DNA of 5,917 nt from Microcaldota archaeon. GTDB lineage: Archaea; Micrarchaeota; Micrarchaeia; Anstonellales; Anstonellaceae. The notes under the pieces were generated by a model. The model worked only from the letters and a program-made list of their open reading frames with translations, did no database searches and was not told the DNA's origin. Below, piece after piece: positions 4,495 to 5,917 of this stretch. Position 1 is the first letter of the stretch. Each line of letters starts with the position of its first letter. The translations under genes were made by a program, and so were the position numbers. The stretch lies in NCBI GenBank assembly GCA_026396335.1, contig JAPLWZ010000026.1, positions 3,391 to 9,307 of the forward strand, read 5' to 3'.

Positions 4495-5917
4495 AAGAAG
4501 CAGCACAGCGTCTGCGTCAAGGTTGTGTGTGGGCTCGTCAAGTATGAGCCAGCCTATGTCCGGCGTGAGCACGGTTGCAAACGCTATCCGCAGCGCAAGG
4601 CAAAGGCACGCGCGCTCTCCGCCTGATGCCACTGAATCAACCTCGCGCCATGCGCCGTTCTTTTCCATGAGGAGCCGGTAATCCTTTTCATCCGCCTCAA
4701 GTTTCACCCCGCTGTAATCCAAATAGGGGTAAACAGAGGGCCAGATTTCACAAAGCGCCTGGTTTATTTCCTCTATCAGGTTGGCGCGAAGCTCCGACTG
4801 CGCGGCTGCAAGCGAGTTTTTGTATATCGCCATGCTCTGCGCTGCCACGCCGTATGAGGTTGCGAGCTGTTCCTTTTCCTGCAGGTAAGAAAGTTCTTTC
4901 TTTATTGATGCCACGAGTTCTTCCATGAGCCGCAGTTGGTTCTCTCCGCCTGCTGCCTCTGCATCGATTTTCGCGAATGTTAGCCGCAATTCTTCGTATG
5001 CCTTTCGCTTTTCCTCATATGTGCTTTCAGAAAAGTCAAGTTTGCTGCGCTCGCCCTGCGCAGGTGTGAACTTTTCAGTTGATGAATCAAGCTCGCCGAA
5101 TAATTTTGCAGTGCGCTGCATTTCCTCGAATGCCGTGCGCGCACGCTCAAGCTCCTTTTCCAAGCCCGTTACTTCCTGCTGCGCGAATTTGAGCAGGTCG
5201 GCTTTTTTCTTCCGCGCCTCTTCTTTCTTCGTTATTTCATTCCTGAACTGTGATACGTCAATGCCTTCTGATTTCAGGCGGGAAAGTTCAGTGCTGTGCA
5301 GGCTGTAATCGTTTGCCTTTTTTTCGTATGAAACAAGCGCTGCTTTCTTTTCCTTGAGTGCGGTTGCTGATACAGCAAGTTCCGCCTTTTTTGCCTCAAG
5401 CAGCTTTGCTTTTTCTCCGCCAATCTTCTCCGCTTTTCCCTCGGACAAGTCAGAGTCGCACACCGGGCATTTTGCGTGTGCTGTGTCCAGTGTTTGCACT
5501 GCAGAAGTTAGTTCTGCAATCTGCGCGTGGATGCTTGCGTGCGATTCCGTGAGATTGTCTATTTCTGTTTTGAGTTTCTGCGCTTCAGAGTCAAGTTCCG
5601 CAATTGGTTTTCCATTTAGGATGCTCTGCAGTTTCCTTTCAAGATCCTCGGCGCGTGTTGCACGGTTCTGCGCCAGCAAGAGGCCATTTTCAAGTATGGT
5701 GATTTCGGAATTAAGCGACGAATGATCACTTTGCAGGTTTTGCGCTTCCTGCCTTCCTGATGCAAGTAGCTCCTGCTGCCTCTTGTAGAGCGCGCCTGAT
5801 GCTTCAATCTCTTTTTCGCCTGGTTTTTTCTTCCCATCAACGTCCTTTTTCAGTTTTGCAAGCGCGCCGTCAAGCCGTTCGCATTCGCTCTTTTTCTTCT
5901 GGTATTCAGCCCTGGTT
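4339..5917 (-). CDS. rad50: Rad50 DNA double-strand-break repair ATPase, N-terminal part beyond window
   Basis: SMC-like ATPase that, with Mre11, senses, tethers and starts processing DNA double-strand breaks. The window holds 525 residues plus the stop; the frame stays open to the right edge, so the N-terminal lobe with Walker A is outside. Visible in order (window numbering): charged coiled coil (1-140); zinc hook CPVC (C150, C153; bases 5469-5458), which dimerises two Rad50 molecules around one zinc; returning coiled coil to about 385; then the C-terminal ATPase lobe with signature ASGGERACLCLALRIAF (from about 430), Walker B WLILDEPTHNLD (D460/E461; bases 4551-4528 hold WLILDEPT) with D-loop, and switch histidine VITHD (491-495). 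All are intact. About 280 residues separate hook and signature, somewhat shorter than the roughly 345 I recall for Pyrococcus. A TTG at 5679 is internal, not a start. The 3' end converges with the kinase-like gene. mre11 is not in view; it may lie upstream. Confidence 0.95.
   Translation of the reverse strand, partial: TRAEYQKKKSECERLDGALAKLKKDVDGKKKPGEKEIEASGALYKRQQELLASGRQEAQNLQSDHSSLNSEITILENGLLLAQNRATRAEDLERKLQSILNGKPIAELDSEAQKLKTEIDNLTESHASIHAQIAELTSAVQTLDTAHAKCPVCDSDLSEGKAEKIGGEKAKLLEAKKAELAVSATALKEKKAALVSYEKKANDYSLHSTELSRLKSEGIDVSQFRNEITKKEEARKKKADLLKFAQQEVTGLEKELERARTAFEEMQRTAKLFGELDSSTEKFTPAQGERSKLDFSESTYEEKRKAYEELRLTFAKIDAEAAGGENQLRLMEELVASIKKELSYLQEKEQLATSYGVAAQSMAIYKNSLAAAQSELRANLIEEINQALCEIWPSVYPYLDYSGVKLEADEKDYRLLMEKNGAWREVDSVASGGERACLCLALRIAFATVLTPDIGWLILDEPTHNLDADAVLLLSEAINSKIPSIVEQTFVITHDNALGETSEGEVFRLERDKSKNESTRVEKAA

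Noticed and set aside
5500..5518. Inverted repeat TGCAGAA-GTTAG-TTCTGCA near the zinc-hook codons
   Set aside because: It is a perfect 7-bp stem but lies in ordinary rad50 coding sequence, and such short repeats arise by chance; nothing else supports a role.
5677..5679. TTG as a start codon for rad50
   Set aside because: The same frame continues upstream to the right edge with coiled-coil sequence, and Rad50 needs an N-terminal ATP-binding lobe; this codon is an internal leucine.
5616..5840. Minus-strand basic open frame in a different frame from rad50
   Set aside because: It overlaps the rad50 coiled coil on the same strand; the rad50 frame is continuous to the window edge, so this is an out-of-frame shadow.

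Overview
The window looks archaeal. It holds a cupin-type (archaeal) glucose-6-phosphate isomerase, a HerA/DUF87-family hexameric ATPase, the C-terminal half of a zinc-hook Rad50, and A/T-rich TATA-like promoters 25-35 bases from start codons, with few Shine-Dalgarno sites. Arginine AGG codons are common. The exact lineage cannot be read from this sequence; an uncultivated euryarchaeal or DPANN-type genome is a guess.

Layout, left to right: (i) on the minus strand, an unrecognised small basic protein (start about 923) is followed after 17 bases by the 5' part of a cupin phosphoglucose isomerase that runs off the left edge; (ii) an intergenic region of about 67 bases (924-990) carries one near-symmetric TATA element, which appears to serve this pair leftward and the next pair rightward; (iii) on the plus strand, a complete HerA-family ATPase is followed closely by a complete GalT-family nucleotidyltransferase, probably one transcript; (iv) a short intergenic region (3520-3603) has a repeated TGTACA element, a TATA-like box and a good Shine-Dalgarno; (v) the next plus-strand gene has a stretch resembling a degenerate protein-kinase catalytic loop, and its reading frame has no stop before the facing gene; (vi) on the minus strand, the C-terminal half of Rad50 enters from the right edge and converges on it.

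Functionally the window mixes two themes. One is DNA double-strand-break processing: Rad50 is certain, and the HerA-family ATPase is likely linked to DNA but could belong to a different subgroup from the HerA that partners NurA. The other is hexose-phosphate and nucleotide-sugar metabolism (phosphoglucose isomerase and GalT). No mre11 or nurA is visible here; they may lie outside or elsewhere. The parts most worth a second look are the degenerate kinase-like gene with its missing end, the unrecognised gene divergent from the HerA-like ATPase, and the shared symmetric promoter. I see no tRNA, rRNA, CRISPR array or insertion sequence. No stretch longer than about 85 bases is without a gene.
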